The position numbers and the translations under genes were made by a program. Below, piece after piece: positions 33,521 to 44,886 of a stretch of 64,000 nucleotides of DNA. The DNA is from Ceratodon purpureus. Taxonomy: Eukaryota > Streptophyta > Bryopsida > Pseudoditrichales > Ditrichaceae. Within the stretch, counting starts at the first letter, position 1, and every line of letters starts with the position of its first letter. The stretch lies in assembly GCA_014871385.1 (NCBI GenBank), contig CM026432.1:823194-887193 (forward strand), given 5' to 3'. The notes beneath the pieces are model-generated. The model made no database searches and was not told the DNA's origin. It saw only the letters and a program-made list of their open reading frames with translations.

Positions 33521-33850
33521 CACTAGTGCACGGCGTGGACATGACATCCCCCACGCTGGGACTTACCTAGTGCTACGAGCATTTTTAAGAGCCACTCCCA
33601 TTGGTTGGCTTTTTTCTTCCAAAACCCTGTAATTTTTCATTTTGGACCCCCCCAAGGCCATTTTTGGTAATTTTGAATTCAAAAATGGGGCCTGCGGCGA
33701 CAAATTACTCTAGAGAGACCCTCTTGGGAATTTTAAAATAAAAAACCAAAAACTAAGGGCTCATCAACCCTGCCCCTCCGAAAAACGCTCGTAGCACTTG
33801 GTAAGTCCCAGCGTGGGGGATGTCCTGCCAAAGTGCTAGTGCACTACGAC
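33521..33850. mobile_element. MITE with long imperfect terminal inverted repeats
   Basis: Bases about 33542-33583 (catcccccacgctgggactt onward) match the reverse complement of about 33784-33825 almost completely. The similarity continues outward imperfectly to gtgcac/cactag on both sides. The interior is about 200 bp, non-coding. Boundaries and target duplication are uncertain. Confidence 0.7.
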
Positions 33851-35893
33851 TTCAACGGAATTTCTCCTTGACTTTATAAATGATAAATAGGAGAAATTAT
33901 GTTGGAGAAATGGTAAAAGCTTAGAGAAATGGTGCAGTGATAAAATAACAGTTTAGCCATTGCTCTGTGCTTCTGCCATTTGGTTATGTTATGACACCTA
34001 TTGGAATGCAATTCATCTTCTTCACCAAATGTTGTAGGAATCTCTTCTGGACGATGGTCAATCTGCCTTCTCTCAGGCCTTCTCTGCCTCAAAGCAAAGT
34101 CCCCGACAACATGCTTTGTTTCTCTTTTGGAATAAAATGTCTTTATATTATAATGCAACTACTGTTTAAGTCAAGATTAAAAAATAAATAAAAAGGCATT
34201 AATGTTTATAGTCTTATGCTGAATTTTTTTTTATTTTTCTTTTTATGCTTTAGATTTTATGTGAAAAATATATGTGTGAGATTTTTATTTGACTCGAATT
34301 TTTTGAACCCTGTCCTTCACGGATTTCCAGATCTCTGAATGAGATTGTTTTAGGCAATAATGTCCAAGGGATATTTTGTCCACTTAAAATCACTTTTACA
34401 AAATCAAGATGCAAGTTGATTGCATGCATATTCCGAACTTCGCTGACATTGAGGACCTGGTCAGGCAATTGCACTATTCGGAGGGATTCCAAATTCGTTA
34501 TGCAAATTTGCGAATGGAACACAAGATCTATCATAGACTACTGTCCAATATCAGCCTGCAAACTCCACAAGGATTATGGGATCCAGCCTAATTGGCATTC
34601 CAATTCATCAGATAAAGCATGACTCATACTAGTCATATTGCAGATCCTACATTCTATATCATAATATCACCATAGCAGGTTTGTTCATAAATAATCCCTC
34701 CAAAAAAATTAGAAAATTAGAAAATTATGAAGATTAAAAAAAGATAATAGAATAAGTTATTTTTTGTGATATTTTCTAATATCTAAGCCATTTGAGTTTA
34801 TTTTTCGTGATTTTTTGTTAAAAAAATAAATCAAGAAAATCAATTTTTGAGGGGTAAACCTTATTTTTCCAAAAAAATAAATATAGAACATGCTATGGTG
34901 TTAGAGTAGCACCTTGTTCAATTTATATTTTGTTGACTTTACTAAATTTTTAGAGTTGCTCTTAAAGGTCATCTTGAGTTTTTAAAAGACACCATGTGTA
35001 TATGTATTTTATTATTATCATATTTATTTCAAAATGTTGAGAGGCATGGAAGAGTTTGGTAGTCTCACTATATCTAGTGTGTAAAAACTTGATGGTCCCT
35101 AAATTCAAGAAAAACTAGTCATGTTGTTATTCAAACCTTGAAAACTTATTTTTAACTTTAGAAACCAATAAAAAATTTACTCACATAATATAATGAGAGC
35201 CACAAACTCTTCCATCCCCATTGACTATGTAGAGTGAACAAATATAATCATTCTTAATTAAAATTCATGGTATATAAGTCAAATATTGGATGTCTTTATA
35301 GATAATTCTCTTTTACGTTCAATATGTAGAATTCAAGCTGTTGAGCATGATTTGGTTTTGATGTTGGATACTAATGTTTTTGAAATTACAAATTTAATTG
35401 AAATTCTACAATTGTGGCATTATTTTGCGCTTTTGGAAAACCTTGTCTAAAATGTAATCACAAAAAACATTGCACTGCAAAGGTTACTTTACACCAAAAA
35501 ATTGGAGGATTTTCTTTAGAGAATAGCTTTTATATATGGCTTTTGGATTTATACAGAGAAGAAGTTTGATTTAAACCTATAATTTATTTATTTTATTTCT
35601 AAATGAAAAATCTTGTTGAAATCCTATGTGGCTAAAGTAGTTTCAGATTTGCTTTAGACTTCTCTACATAAAATATAGATAGTATGTAGAGCTTTCTATT
35701 CTTTAAGCTCAACACATACTCTTCTTCTAGAATTTTTGAATCTCAAAAATATATCATTTAAAAAAAATTGATGCCAATGATGTTTGCAATTTTTATTTTT
35801 ATATATATTTAAAAAAAAAAACTTTGTGTTATATTGTTATCATTACTTTACTAGACTTTACTATGGATCCTGACATTTTTTTTTAACTCTGTC
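33851..35893. other. AT-rich spacer
   Basis: I see no gene, RNA or clear repeat in this stretch; open frames are short and unlike protein. Confidence 0.5.
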
Positions 35894-35997
35894 AACTACA
35901 CCAAAGACAAACACCACACAACACAACCAGTTACACCAATTTTTAAATTTTTTTTGGTGTAATTGGTCATAGCGGGGTGTTCATATTTGGTGTAGTT
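35894..35997. repeat. Imperfect hairpin repeat
   Basis: Arms of about 45 bp (35894-35939 and 35954-35997) face each other across a short A/T loop; their outer ends are aactacaccaa and ttggtgtagtt. It looks like a foldback MITE remnant. Confidence 0.6.
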
Positions 35998-36550
35998 GTA
36001 CACCTTTCCTAGTAGTGTTTGGATTCTCAGTTATAGCTCTCTTGCATACTCCCGTTTAATGTACCCGGAAAGGGATTTTCAGCTCTCTTGCATACTCTCG
36101 TCCAACAAGAAGGTACCACTTCCCTTATACATCAGAGCCCAAGTTTTTTGGTGTAAGGGCGACTGACAGTGATGCCATGTTTGCATTTCAACTTTGGCAT
36201 TGACGTTACTTCCTCTGCCCCATTATCACCATGGTTCACCAACCAAGACCACTCCAAAATCATGAAGGTTTTGGACTCAAAAGACGTCTGTCCAAATATT
36301 GGAACTCACTTTGAGAAAAGCCACTAAAGAATGTTATCATCCAAGAACCATGGCGTTTGTTTACCTTGAATTGAAACCTGGCAGAATGGAACTAACTTAA
36401 CTTAGGCTACTCCGAAGCGCCCCTCAAATCTAAGTTACACCAGCCCGAAATGGAACGCAAAACGCTCACAACACAGGAACAAAAAAATATAAATCACAAA
36501 TCACAGGACGACGGTGACGCCAGAAAATGAGACGGCGACGTCACGAAGGG
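35998..36550. other. Spacer upstream of the aquaporin gene
   Basis: No gene seen; probably distal promoter of the SIP gene. A phrase (agctctcttgcatactc) recurs at about 36036 and 36082. Confidence 0.4.
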
Positions 36551-36597
36551 CAGAGTGTCACCAAGTCACGGTCTCATCGCTTTTAGCGCCAGCTTTA

Positions 36598-36760
36598 GAG
36601 CGTTGGACTGGTCTCTGGACTGGTCTCTGGACTGTGGAGTCTCGGTGGGAGGAATCACGAGCCGGCCAGTGAATAATCCCAACAGATCAGCAACTTCGCA
36701 GCCACCGAGGGTCCGCGGCCACATTCGTCAAGCGTCAAGCGTCAAGCGTCTCGTGCTCTT
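36598..36760 (+). promoter_or_regulatory. SIP upstream region with short direct repeats
   Basis: Contains a 14-bp unit around ggactggtctct repeated (about 36602-36636) and three consecutive gtcaagc units (about 36728-36750). A good donor at 36854 (gtaagt) and an acceptor ending at 36998 (gtgtgcag) suggest a 145-bp intron in the 5' UTR, with the start codon in the second exon. Confidence 0.45.
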
Positions 36761-37033
36761 GTGCGGTGTGTTGCTCGTGACGGCCTCCGCTGCTGTCACT
36801 CCTGCCTCATCCTCATCGCCAGCAGCCTTGCTCAGACTTTCCAAGCTCATGTGGTAAGTGAACGCAACCTGGCCATTTTATCATCATAAGCTTGACGCGG
36901 GTGCATTTGGTGGGATGTGTGGGTTATGTTGTGTGTTGTTATGTTGTATGTGAGGAATGGGCTGGGAGGTCTGATGTGTGGGAGGTTTTGGTGTGCAGGT
37001 GCTGAGGAAGGGGTTGCATAGTCGAGGGTGGCG

Positions 37034-37873
37034 ATGGGGTTGGCGAGGAAGGCAGTGGCGGATGCGTCCATAACGTTCTTATGGGTGTTCTGCATGGCGT
37101 CTCTGGGGGCCGTGTCGACGGAAGTGGCGCCGTTGTTGGGTCTGGACGGGCCGGGGAAGGGGAAGGGGAAGATGTACATCGTGTTCGCGTTGGTGTCGTT
37201 CCTCATCTTCTTCTTCTCGTTTTTAGGGCAAGCGCTAGGTGGGGCGAGCTGGAATCCGACGGCGTTGGTTGCGTTCTCCTATGCGGGGGTGAGTAAGGAC
37301 GACTTGTTCACTCTGGGCGTGCGCCTGCCGGCGCAGATGGCGGGGGCTGTTGGGGGCGCGTTGACGATCATGGAGGTCATGCCGAAGAAGTACAAGCATA
37401 TGTTGGGGGGACCCAAACTCAAAGTGCCGCTGCAGACTGGGGTTATCGCGGAGACGATTCTGACGTTCACCATCACTCTCATTGTGATGTGGGCGCTCCT
37501 GAGAGGTCCTGCCAACAGGTTTATGAAGACGTGCATCATCATTGGGGCCACCATCGCGCTCGTCATCGCTGGCGGTGCCTACACTGGCCCCGCTATGAAT
37601 CCTGCCAATGCGTTCGGGTGGGCGTTTGTGTCGAACCAGCACACGTCGTGGGAGCATTTTGCCGTCTACTGGGCTGGTCCCATGATTGGCACCATCTTCG
37701 CTGTGTGGGCTTTCAAGCTGCTCTTTGGCGGGCGCTCTGCTCCTAAAGCCCCCAAGAAGAAGGCGTCGTCGAAGAAGGCAAAGAAGTCTGGCAGTGGAGT
37801 CTCCGCGGCGAAGAGCAAGAAAGTGGAGCAAGAATCCTCTGACGATGTGGCGGGTAAAGTGAAGGCATCCTAG
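37034..37873 (+). CDS. SIP1: SIP-type aquaporin
   Basis: A 279-residue small basic intrinsic protein, a membrane channel of the MIP family that in plants usually sits in the ER. The first pore motif is NPT (residues 74-76, GGASWNPTALVAFSYAG), a deviation typical of SIP1 proteins; the second is the regular NPA (189-191, GPAMNPANAFGWAF). About six hydrophobic membrane segments lie between residues 10 and 230. From about residue 235 an unusually long Lys/Ser-rich tail follows (KAPKKKASSKKAKKSGSG), making it longer than the roughly 240 residues usual for SIPs and strongly basic, as the name implies. I start at ATG 37034; the frame is open two codons further without an ATG. The coding region has no intron. 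It converges on PAP copy 2. Confidence 0.92.
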   Translation: MGLARKAVADASITFLWVFCMASLGAVSTEVAPLLGLDGPGKGKGKMYIVFALVSFLIFFFSFLGQALGGASWNPTALVAFSYAGVSKDDLFTLGVRLPAQMAGAVGGALTIMEVMPKKYKHMLGGPKLKVPLQTGVIAETILTFTITLIVMWALLRGPANRFMKTCIIIGATIALVIAGGAYTGPAMNPANAFGWAFVSNQHTSWEHFAVYWAGPMIGTIFAVWAFKLLFGGRSAPKAPKKKASSKKAKKSGSGVSAAKSKKVEQESSDDVAGKVKAS

Positions 37874-38685
37874 GCGCTTCAATTATCCACTGCATCAGCT
37901 AGAGATCTTGAACTTCCAGGTCCATTGTGGTTCTGCCTGGCATTGTTTTTGTAACTAGTGGTTTCATTTGTACAGAATCTAATTGAATGCAGATGCTCAC
38001 AATTTCTACACCTTGGGCAATATCCTTGTCGAGAATACCGCAGCATTTCTTTCTTGTGTATGATATAAACCGATCACAAGAAAATGACGTAATATTATGT
38101 TTGCAACTTAGTATCCGCAGCGATGTCAGCACATACCAAGACATCACATTGAATCAAATGACTCCGAATCCCGAAAGGACACTTATCTCAATTGACGAAA
38201 CTTCAAAGGTTACGGAAAAGCAGGTACACTCCAGACAATTAGTACAAAGGCCACATAGAAAAAGCTCCTGATGCAAGCCACAAATACTAAGCAGCACAAC
38301 TCACTTTCATCACCTACACAAATAGCAAACAGTACACCTGACAACTAGTTCGACTATCCGATATCCATAAAGATTAAATTCAGTTTCAATCTGCCGAAAG
38401 AACCAACTAAAAACACCAAGTAATAATAGGTACTCTCTGAACGAAATGCAACCAAAAATGAGCATTCCATACACAAAAGAAATGAAAGAACTTACAAACA
38501 TAACGTCGAGCTGAGAAAGAAACGACCAACAATCAACGAAACAACCAAAATTCCTCAAATTGGGAACAAGCTCAAGAATTGCCAACAACACACAGCCCTA
38601 CAGTCTAAAACACCACATACCAAGACTCACAGGGAAATGGATGTACATCAACAACATTAAGTCGTAGAACCATTAGTCCAAGCCT
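37874..38685. other. Convergent intergenic region between SIP and PAP copy 2
   Basis: Holds the 3' UTR of the aquaporin gene and the region beyond the duplicated PAP 3' end. A minus-strand open frame at 38310-38591 has no start context and no resemblance to known proteins, so I do not call it. Confidence 0.5.
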
Positions 38686-41600
38686 TAACCAGATGAACAA
38701 GGTGCCAAAGATTACAACTCCCGAACACAGCTACGACAAACAATCCTCATTCACAACTACTAACACACACACCGACCATGATCAATGCTTAACACCTCCA
38801 AATTAAGACATGGGGTACCCCCACAGCAACAAGCACACCGACACATCATACACCTACCATTCCACATCGCAGACACCCGAAACAACTCATCTCGGAAATC
38901 AACAACCACCCTCCACACTGTACCCACATTCAGATCGATCTTCCGACAACACCGCGGTGAAACACTCATTCATTACAACGATTCCAATCATCACAACCAC
39001 ATCAAAACATGCGCTCTGCACCCAATCGTCGTGTGAATTACGGTGGACTTTATTGCGATTTCAGACGCCGGCACACCCAGCACTTACATTGCACGTACAC
39101 TTCCGTCAGGATCACTGCCGACCGACTACCCAAAACAAAAGGGGAAAAAAAAAATTATCATACAAATCCTACAGCTACCGTAGGACCACATATTACACGC
39201 GACTCTACTTGCCTCCTACTCCCTCTTTTTCCTCAGATTTTCTTCTTTTTTCTTTTCTTTTCTTTTCTCTTCCTTTCCTCCTGGTGCCGAACCTGCACAA
39301 CTCAGAGCGACTCGTTAATATCATCTTCGCTGCCCCAATCCACGTCAAGCTCTCTCTCACTCTCTCCCCTCTCTCACCCTCCGGCCTGCCCGGCCCCGGT
39401 TCGGCACCGTCGTTCCCTCCTAAACTCGCTCTCCCAGGACATTGCGTGATTTCGGAACCCTAACAAAACCAGACGCCCTCAACTACCAGCCCCAGACTAT
39501 CGCTTCCGACGGGCTGCGCTGGTTCGGATATCACACAATGTCCCGGCAGAGCCTCCTACTCGCGTCCACGGCGCGTCTACCCCTCCCGATTCCTCGACTC
39601 TCCCCCGTCCCGCTACCGCAATGCGCTCTATTCACAGATCTCTCCTTCCCCCCTCCACGACATCCGGCCAAGGGCGTGGGAATCACGGGGCCGACCACCG
39701 CCGACGACCTTCCCACGCTACAATACAACTCCCTCGCTTCTCCTTCCTCCCCTCCCGCCATCAGCTCTCCGACCTCAGCTCCACCCTGACCCGCTTCAAC
39801 GACACCGGCCCCGCCCCCAGCAGCAGCCCGTCCGCGGCCCTCTTCGTGCTGCTGCCGCCGCTGTTGATGTTCCCCCCGGCCCCGGCCCCGCCCCCGCTGC
39901 TGTTCTCCGGCGGCGACAGCTCCGCCTCCTCGCTGTCCCGGTCCTCAGCCGACACCTGCACCTCGCTCGGGGGCGTCACCGGCACCCCGCCCCGCGAGCT
40001 CGCCTCCGGCGACTCCGCGCTCGCCCGCCCGCCCCCCTCCGCCGCGCCCGGCGGCCCCAGCAGCCCCGCCCCCGACCCTCCCCGGCCCCCCAGCCCTGCC
40101 CCCCGCGGCGCCCGCACCGGCCGCACCCCGTTCGGAAACACGTACGCCGGTATCTGCTTCGGCCGCACGTGCGACACGTGAATCTTCATGCTCTGCTTCC
40201 ACATCTGGTACTGCATCACCGAGTGCTTGAACTCCGCGATCGTGTGGCACATGTCGAACGGCGCCGACGGCGTCTGCGTCCCCTGCTTCCGCTGCAGCGC
40301 CACGAAGAACGAGCACACCTGCACCTTCTTGCTCGCGTCGTGGAACCCGTTCGGGTGCGGGTGGCACTGCAGCATCCCGAACGTGTCCTTCTCCACCTTC
40401 AGGATCAGCTGCCGCAGCCGCGACTCCACCCACCCCTTCCACACCCGCATCTCCTCCTCGTCCCCCGCCGTGATGTCGATCTGCAGGTAGTTCTTGTAGC
40501 TCTCGAAGAACGCGAACGGCTCGAACAGCCGCCCCCACTCCAGGCTCTTCGCCTCCAGCGAGTCGCACACCCCGTCCCCGCGCTTGAACTCCTCCGTCAT
40601 CACCCGCAGCGTGCTGCTCGACACGTTAAAGCTCGAGTTCTGGCACGGGTACGTCGGGGTTATGATGGGCATCAGGTGCGACCTGTCCCTCGGGTTCTTC
40701 CGCGGATCCCACACGGGGAGACCCAGCGGCCCCTCCTCGATCGCACAGAGCATCACTGGGTTAGGCCAGCGCCACTGCTTGTACACCCGAAAGAACCTCG
40801 ACAACAGCACGCTCGGCACAGCGTTAGGGTATAATTGGCAAATGCGAGCCACAAGCAAAGCCCAGTTAACACCTCCCAGAAACCCGATGACATTGGAATA
40901 CACCCCTCGCCTCTTGGCCCACAGCTTCACATACCTCAGAGTAGTCCGGAAGTGCTCCATGTTAGGCACCAGCCGCAATATGCGATCCGTCACGCGGCAC
41001 CCATTCAGGCTCCGCACGCTCTGCTCGTCCACGTTCTGCAGGATGCTGTCCTGCAGAATGTCCAGCTCCTCCGGGATCACCCACAGCGGCAGCCGCGCGT
41101 ACAGCAGGTCGATCGGGATCCCGTTGAACTCGAAGCTCATCACCGGGACGTGCGCGTCCGGCACCGTGTGCAGCTCCGTCACGCCCTCCGTCTTCAGCAG
41201 CAGCTCGTGCAGCTCCACGAAGAAATCCTCCTCGCGCGTCACGTAGCACGGCCCCACGCACAGCGTGTCGATGTCGGCGCCCGGCCCGTGCACGCCCAGC
41301 CGGTACGACCCGAACGTGAAGATCTTGCACCGCGCCTCGCGCACATACTCCTCGTTCAGCCCCTTCTTGCGGCTCACCAACTTCGCCCACACATTCACCA
41401 GCTCGTCCAGCCGCCCCAGCACCTCCTCGCGCCGCACCTCCTCCTCGCGGCTGCCCTGCGGCCCCAGCCCGCGCACGCACTCCTCCAGCTGCCGCGTCGA
41501 CGCCCAGTCCGCGTCGCTCGGCCCCGCAGTCGAGATCGGCTCCGTCACGCCCATGTACCGCTGCTGCGACAGCCCCCCATTCATGCTCCCCCCGCCCGAC

Positions 41601-42589
41601 GGCTCCATCGCCCCCAATAACCCCTAATCACCCCCAATCACCCCAAACCCCGTCCCCGCTCAATGCAAACCTCGCGCCCAGCGCATGCACGCGCCCCGCC
41701 CGCGAGCCCTAGCCCCAGCCCTGCCGCTGCGCTCCGTCCCCGCGCTCAAAGCAACCTACAAATCGAGAACCCCCGGAGCGGTGACTCGAAACCCTAAAAC
41801 GACCCGAGCCGAGAGGGCTACCTGCGGGGGTCGGAGCCGCGTCGGGCGTCGTCCGTGTCGTCGTCCTCGGCCTGGGCCTGGGCCTGGTCCGGTGGGTGGC
41901 GATGGTGATGCGGGTGCATGTGGCCCGACTGGTGCCCGCGAGGGATGCGATGCGATGCGATGCGGTGCTCTGCTCTGCTGTGCTATGCTATGCTGTGCTG
42001 CGACGGAGACGGAGGGGGGAGGGAGAGGGGAAGAGGACAGACAACAAGAGGGAGGGAGGGAGGGAGGGGGCGAATGCGGGAATTGCAGCCCCGCGCGACA
42101 GAGGTGGCACTTACGCTGCAAGTTCCGGCTCCGACCTCAACTTGGTGAAGTTGGAGTTGTTCTTGTTTGACATTCTCTCACTGTTGTTGTTGGGCTGCTC
42201 TACTGTAACTTCACTTAGTGGGCTGCGGGCCTTTCACGTTTCAAGTTTGCACTGCTAACTAAGGCTCCCTGCTTTCTATTTCCAATTAGTGTTTACAACT
42301 TGGAAGAGCTCTCTGGGCTCTTATAAGTTAACCCCGGGTCGGAGAAAATGTAAAAGCAAGGCATGAATCGAAATATATATATATGTGCTACTTTTACCTT
42401 TGGCACGGACTCTGACTTTTTGCAGATTTGGGTGGGCAGTATGTACGCCCTGTGTAGAGTTCGTGTTATCGAATCTATGCGATCATCCGATTTCAGGTGG
42501 TTCAACATTTCCACTTTCCTCGTCCTGGTGGTGTTATCGATAACCGGAATCATCACGTCAGGGCCGGGTAGGATATGACAAAGAGAGAA
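38686..42589 (-). repeat. Inverted segmental duplication, arm 2 (contains PAP)
   Basis: Reverse complement of 3443-7346. This arm sits between two ordinary genes, convergent SIP and divergent COMMD4, with a natural bidirectional promoter arrangement. Arm 1 sits in repeat-rich DNA. Arm 2 is therefore more likely the original locus (inference). Confidence 0.95.
39761..41608 (-). CDS. PAPS: Nuclear poly(A) polymerase, copy 2
   Basis: The same 615-residue protein as copy 1, with no amino-acid difference found. The catalytic GS and D112/D114/D167 residues are intact. ATG at 41606-41608, stop at 39761-39763. Its promoter faces the COMMD4 promoter, with 1,223 bp between start codons, and extends past the end of the duplicated block. 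Copy 1 retains only the first 980 bp of this upstream sequence, so expression of the two copies could differ even though the proteins do not. Intronless and GC3-rich, unlike the spliced COMMD4 and SDR genes next to it. Confidence 0.93.
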   Translation of the reverse strand: MEPSGGGSMNGGLSQQRYMGVTEPISTAGPSDADWASTRQLEECVRGLGPQGSREEEVRREEVLGRLDELVNVWAKLVSRKKGLNEEYVREARCKIFTFGSYRLGVHGPGADIDTLCVGPCYVTREEDFFVELHELLLKTEGVTELHTVPDAHVPVMSFEFNGIPIDLLYARLPLWVIPEELDILQDSILQNVDEQSVRSLNGCRVTDRILRLVPNMEHFRTTLRYVKLWAKRRGVYSNVIGFLGGVNWALLVARICQLYPNAVPSVLLSRFFRVYKQWRWPNPVMLCAIEEGPLGLPVWDPRKNPRDRSHLMPIITPTYPCQNSSFNVSSSTLRVMTEEFKRGDGVCDSLEAKSLEWGRLFEPFAFFESYKNYLQIDITAGDEEEMRVWKGWVESRLRQLILKVEKDTFGMLQCHPHPNGFHDASKKVQVCSFFVALQRKQGTQTPSAPFDMCHTIAEFKHSVMQYQMWKQSMKIHVSHVRPKQIPAYVFPNGVRPVRAPRGAGLGGRGGSGAGLLGPPGAAEGGGRASAESPEASSRGGVPVTPPSEVQVSAEDRDSEEAELSPPENSSGGGAGAGGNINSGGSSTKRAADGLLLGAGPVSLKRVRVELRSES

Positions 42590-42831
42590 TAACGATACCG
42601 TGGAAAGTGGGAGTGGCTTCGTCATGCTGGGTTTGTTTGGATCTGCGCTCGGTTTTAGCGTTTGTTAAATTGGGTTCTTATTAGGATTTGAGGTTGTTTT
42701 GTGAGACGATGAAGTCAGGGTGGCGGAGACAATTTATCATTCTTTCGGGCTTTATTTGAGGTTTTTTTCGGAGGTTTCGGGTGGTTTTGTGGTTGTTTTG
42801 TTTGACCCTGGTGTTTGGAGGGCAAGGAATC
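41609..42831. promoter_or_regulatory. Shared divergent promoter region, PAP / COMMD4
   Basis: The 1.2 kb between the two start codons holds the CCCT and gcatc-type repeats near PAP, a telomere-box-like aaaccctaaaa near 41792, a gcccga/tgggct-type motif cluster around 42190-42235, and a palindromic ttatcgataa at about 42535. The block edge at 42589 separates duplicated PAP upstream sequence from sequence unique to the COMMD4 side. Confidence 0.55.
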
Positions 42832-44499
42832 ATGAAGTTTCACTTGTGTGGCGGGTTGGATGCGCCGGACTGGATTCTGGCCAACATCGTCACTCTATCG
42901 ACTATCGTAAGTTCTTTCGATCGATTGGTTTTTTTTCCATTTTCGTTGTTTAGTTTGTGCGTTGGGCGAGAAGTTGGAAGAATTTCTAATTTGCCTTGCG
43001 TTGCCATTGTTCTGTGAGCAATGTGGAACAGTGGCATGTGGTATCGATACGTTGCTCCATTTGGGTATCCGGGTTGTGTAGGCGGTTGCAAAGTACTTTT
43101 CTAGTATAGTGTCTTGTGGATCGTGGATGTTGGGACTCCACTTCATTTTTTTCGTCTTTCATCTTCTTCTTGGTATGCAAGGCACAGATGAGAGACCTGG
43201 TACTGTCAGTGGATATGAGTATGTGAGTGGGTAAAATGAAGGTTTAGGGTTTAGGGGATATGAGCTTCGGTAAGCTGTGATCTGATCTGTTTGGTTTGTG
43301 TTTGAAGCCATCGACAAGGGTGAAGGTGCTAGTGGAGTACATCATACATCGAATTGCTGAAGGTACTTTCGATGTAAGACGATTCAGTTCAACCTAACTA
43401 CTGGAAGAGTTTTTCGCTGTCTGTCTTTAAGTCTTGGTTAAGATTTTTGTTCTCTTTTCAACTCTGCCAGTAGCTCATTCCTCACTTTCTATGTTGCTTG
43501 TGCAGTATGATAGTGCCTTGAAGATCACAACTGATGCATCTCTTGGTAAGAATTCTCCCATGCTATGACATTTGGTTTACCTTTGCAATTATTCACTTCG
43601 TTGGATTCAACATATTTTCGGATGGTGAAAGATGTGAGGTGCTGTGTGTGATGTAGAGCAGGGGTCTCAGATGCGAAGGCATGCATTGCAGCTCTTCATT
43701 TCATGGTCTCAAATGCTGCCAAGTTTGATGTAGAGGATTCTACTCTCTCTCGCGAATTGCAACAACTTGGTCTACCGAAAGGTTAGTTCTTGTTGACTTA
43801 TTTTTCCTAATATTCATGAGATGTGGACCCTTTGACATAGATGCAATTCCATTATTCTGGAGTCTCGATTAAAATTGTCTTGTCTGATATATATCAGGCT
43901 AATCTTCTCTAATTTTATGTAGAACATACTGATGCTGTGGTAAGACCATATTGGGAGCGGAGGGAAGCTCTTCAGACGAAGCTCTTGCAAGAGAGTTTAC
44001 AGCGTAGGCCATCATATACGTCCTTTTAAAAGCATTGTGTATTTGCTGAATGTCCTAAACATTTATCTGCTGATACTCGCTTCTGATCAAGTTATTTCGC
44101 AGATGGGAGGAAATATTGATCGCGTTAACATGAGACTTGTTTTTGTGTGTAGTTCCTTCTCTTGAGGTCAAAGCCTGGCAAATACAATCGGGAGATACAA
44201 GGCACGTCGTCATGCGCTTGAAATCCACTGCCGATGACACTGAGCAAGAAAAGGACGAAGCTGAAGACTTCGTAGTAAGTATGACAGTCGAGAAGTTTCG
44301 AGTGCTCCATCATGGTAATGTTCTTATCTTTGGACTTTCTCAAGATTGTCGACCAATAGGGAATAATATGTTCTGAGACAAATTTTATGTGCTGTTGGAA
44401 TGAATGTTAGTATCAGCTATAGAGGATGTATATTACATTAATTTTGTAATCATTGCAGAGTTGAAAGCAGCAAGGGCCTTGATGGATGCATACAACTGA
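42832..44499 (+). CDS. COMMD4: COMM domain-containing protein 4
   Basis: Seven exons: 42832-42906, 43308-43373, 43506-43545, 43662-43781, 43923-44003, 44153-44314, 44459-44499, all with GT-AG introns and consistent phases, giving 194 residues (human COMMD4 is of similar length). The N terminus MKFHLCGGLDAPDWILA and the block SRELQQLGLPKEH are characteristic of COMMD4. The COMM domain spans about residues 120-194 (VKAWQIQSGD, then VSMTVEKFRVLHHELKAARALM). COMMD proteins assemble in the Commander complex, which works in endosomal recycling in animals; the role in plants is less clear. In exon 6 a GTAAGT hexamer lies inside coding sequence; reading through it keeps the conserved VSMTVEKF strand, so it is not used as a donor in this model. 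Start chosen because it matches the family N terminus. Confidence 0.9.
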
Positions 44500-44886
44500 T
44501 CACCTACTGGGAACATAACAAGGACAGTAGAGAGAAAATTTGTTAGAGACTGGAGTCAGGGGTTCCACATCTGGCAGTTGATGACAAGTGTTTAGGCAGA
44601 GGTGTATATTTCCACCGAAAAACTCAGGCTGAGGTTTTGCAATTTGTACAATCTCTGTATCAGTTAAAATCTTCAAATGTTTTAGTGGAAAAAAAAATCA
44701 TCCTGCATACTGTTTTTCTCCTGCAGAGGTATACATGGTCTTTCTTCCATCAGGTATATATATTGAATTTTACTATACACATTTTGATTGAAAGCTGAAA
44801 AAACGCTCACTCCTACGTGAGTATTTAACTCTCAAAATAATGATGCTAATGAAGAGCTGCACAGCCTTGACGCGATGACCAAACAA

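Noticed and set aside
37235-37882. 215-codon minus-strand frame under the aquaporin
   Set aside because: Arg/His-rich shadow frame of the SIP coding sequence.
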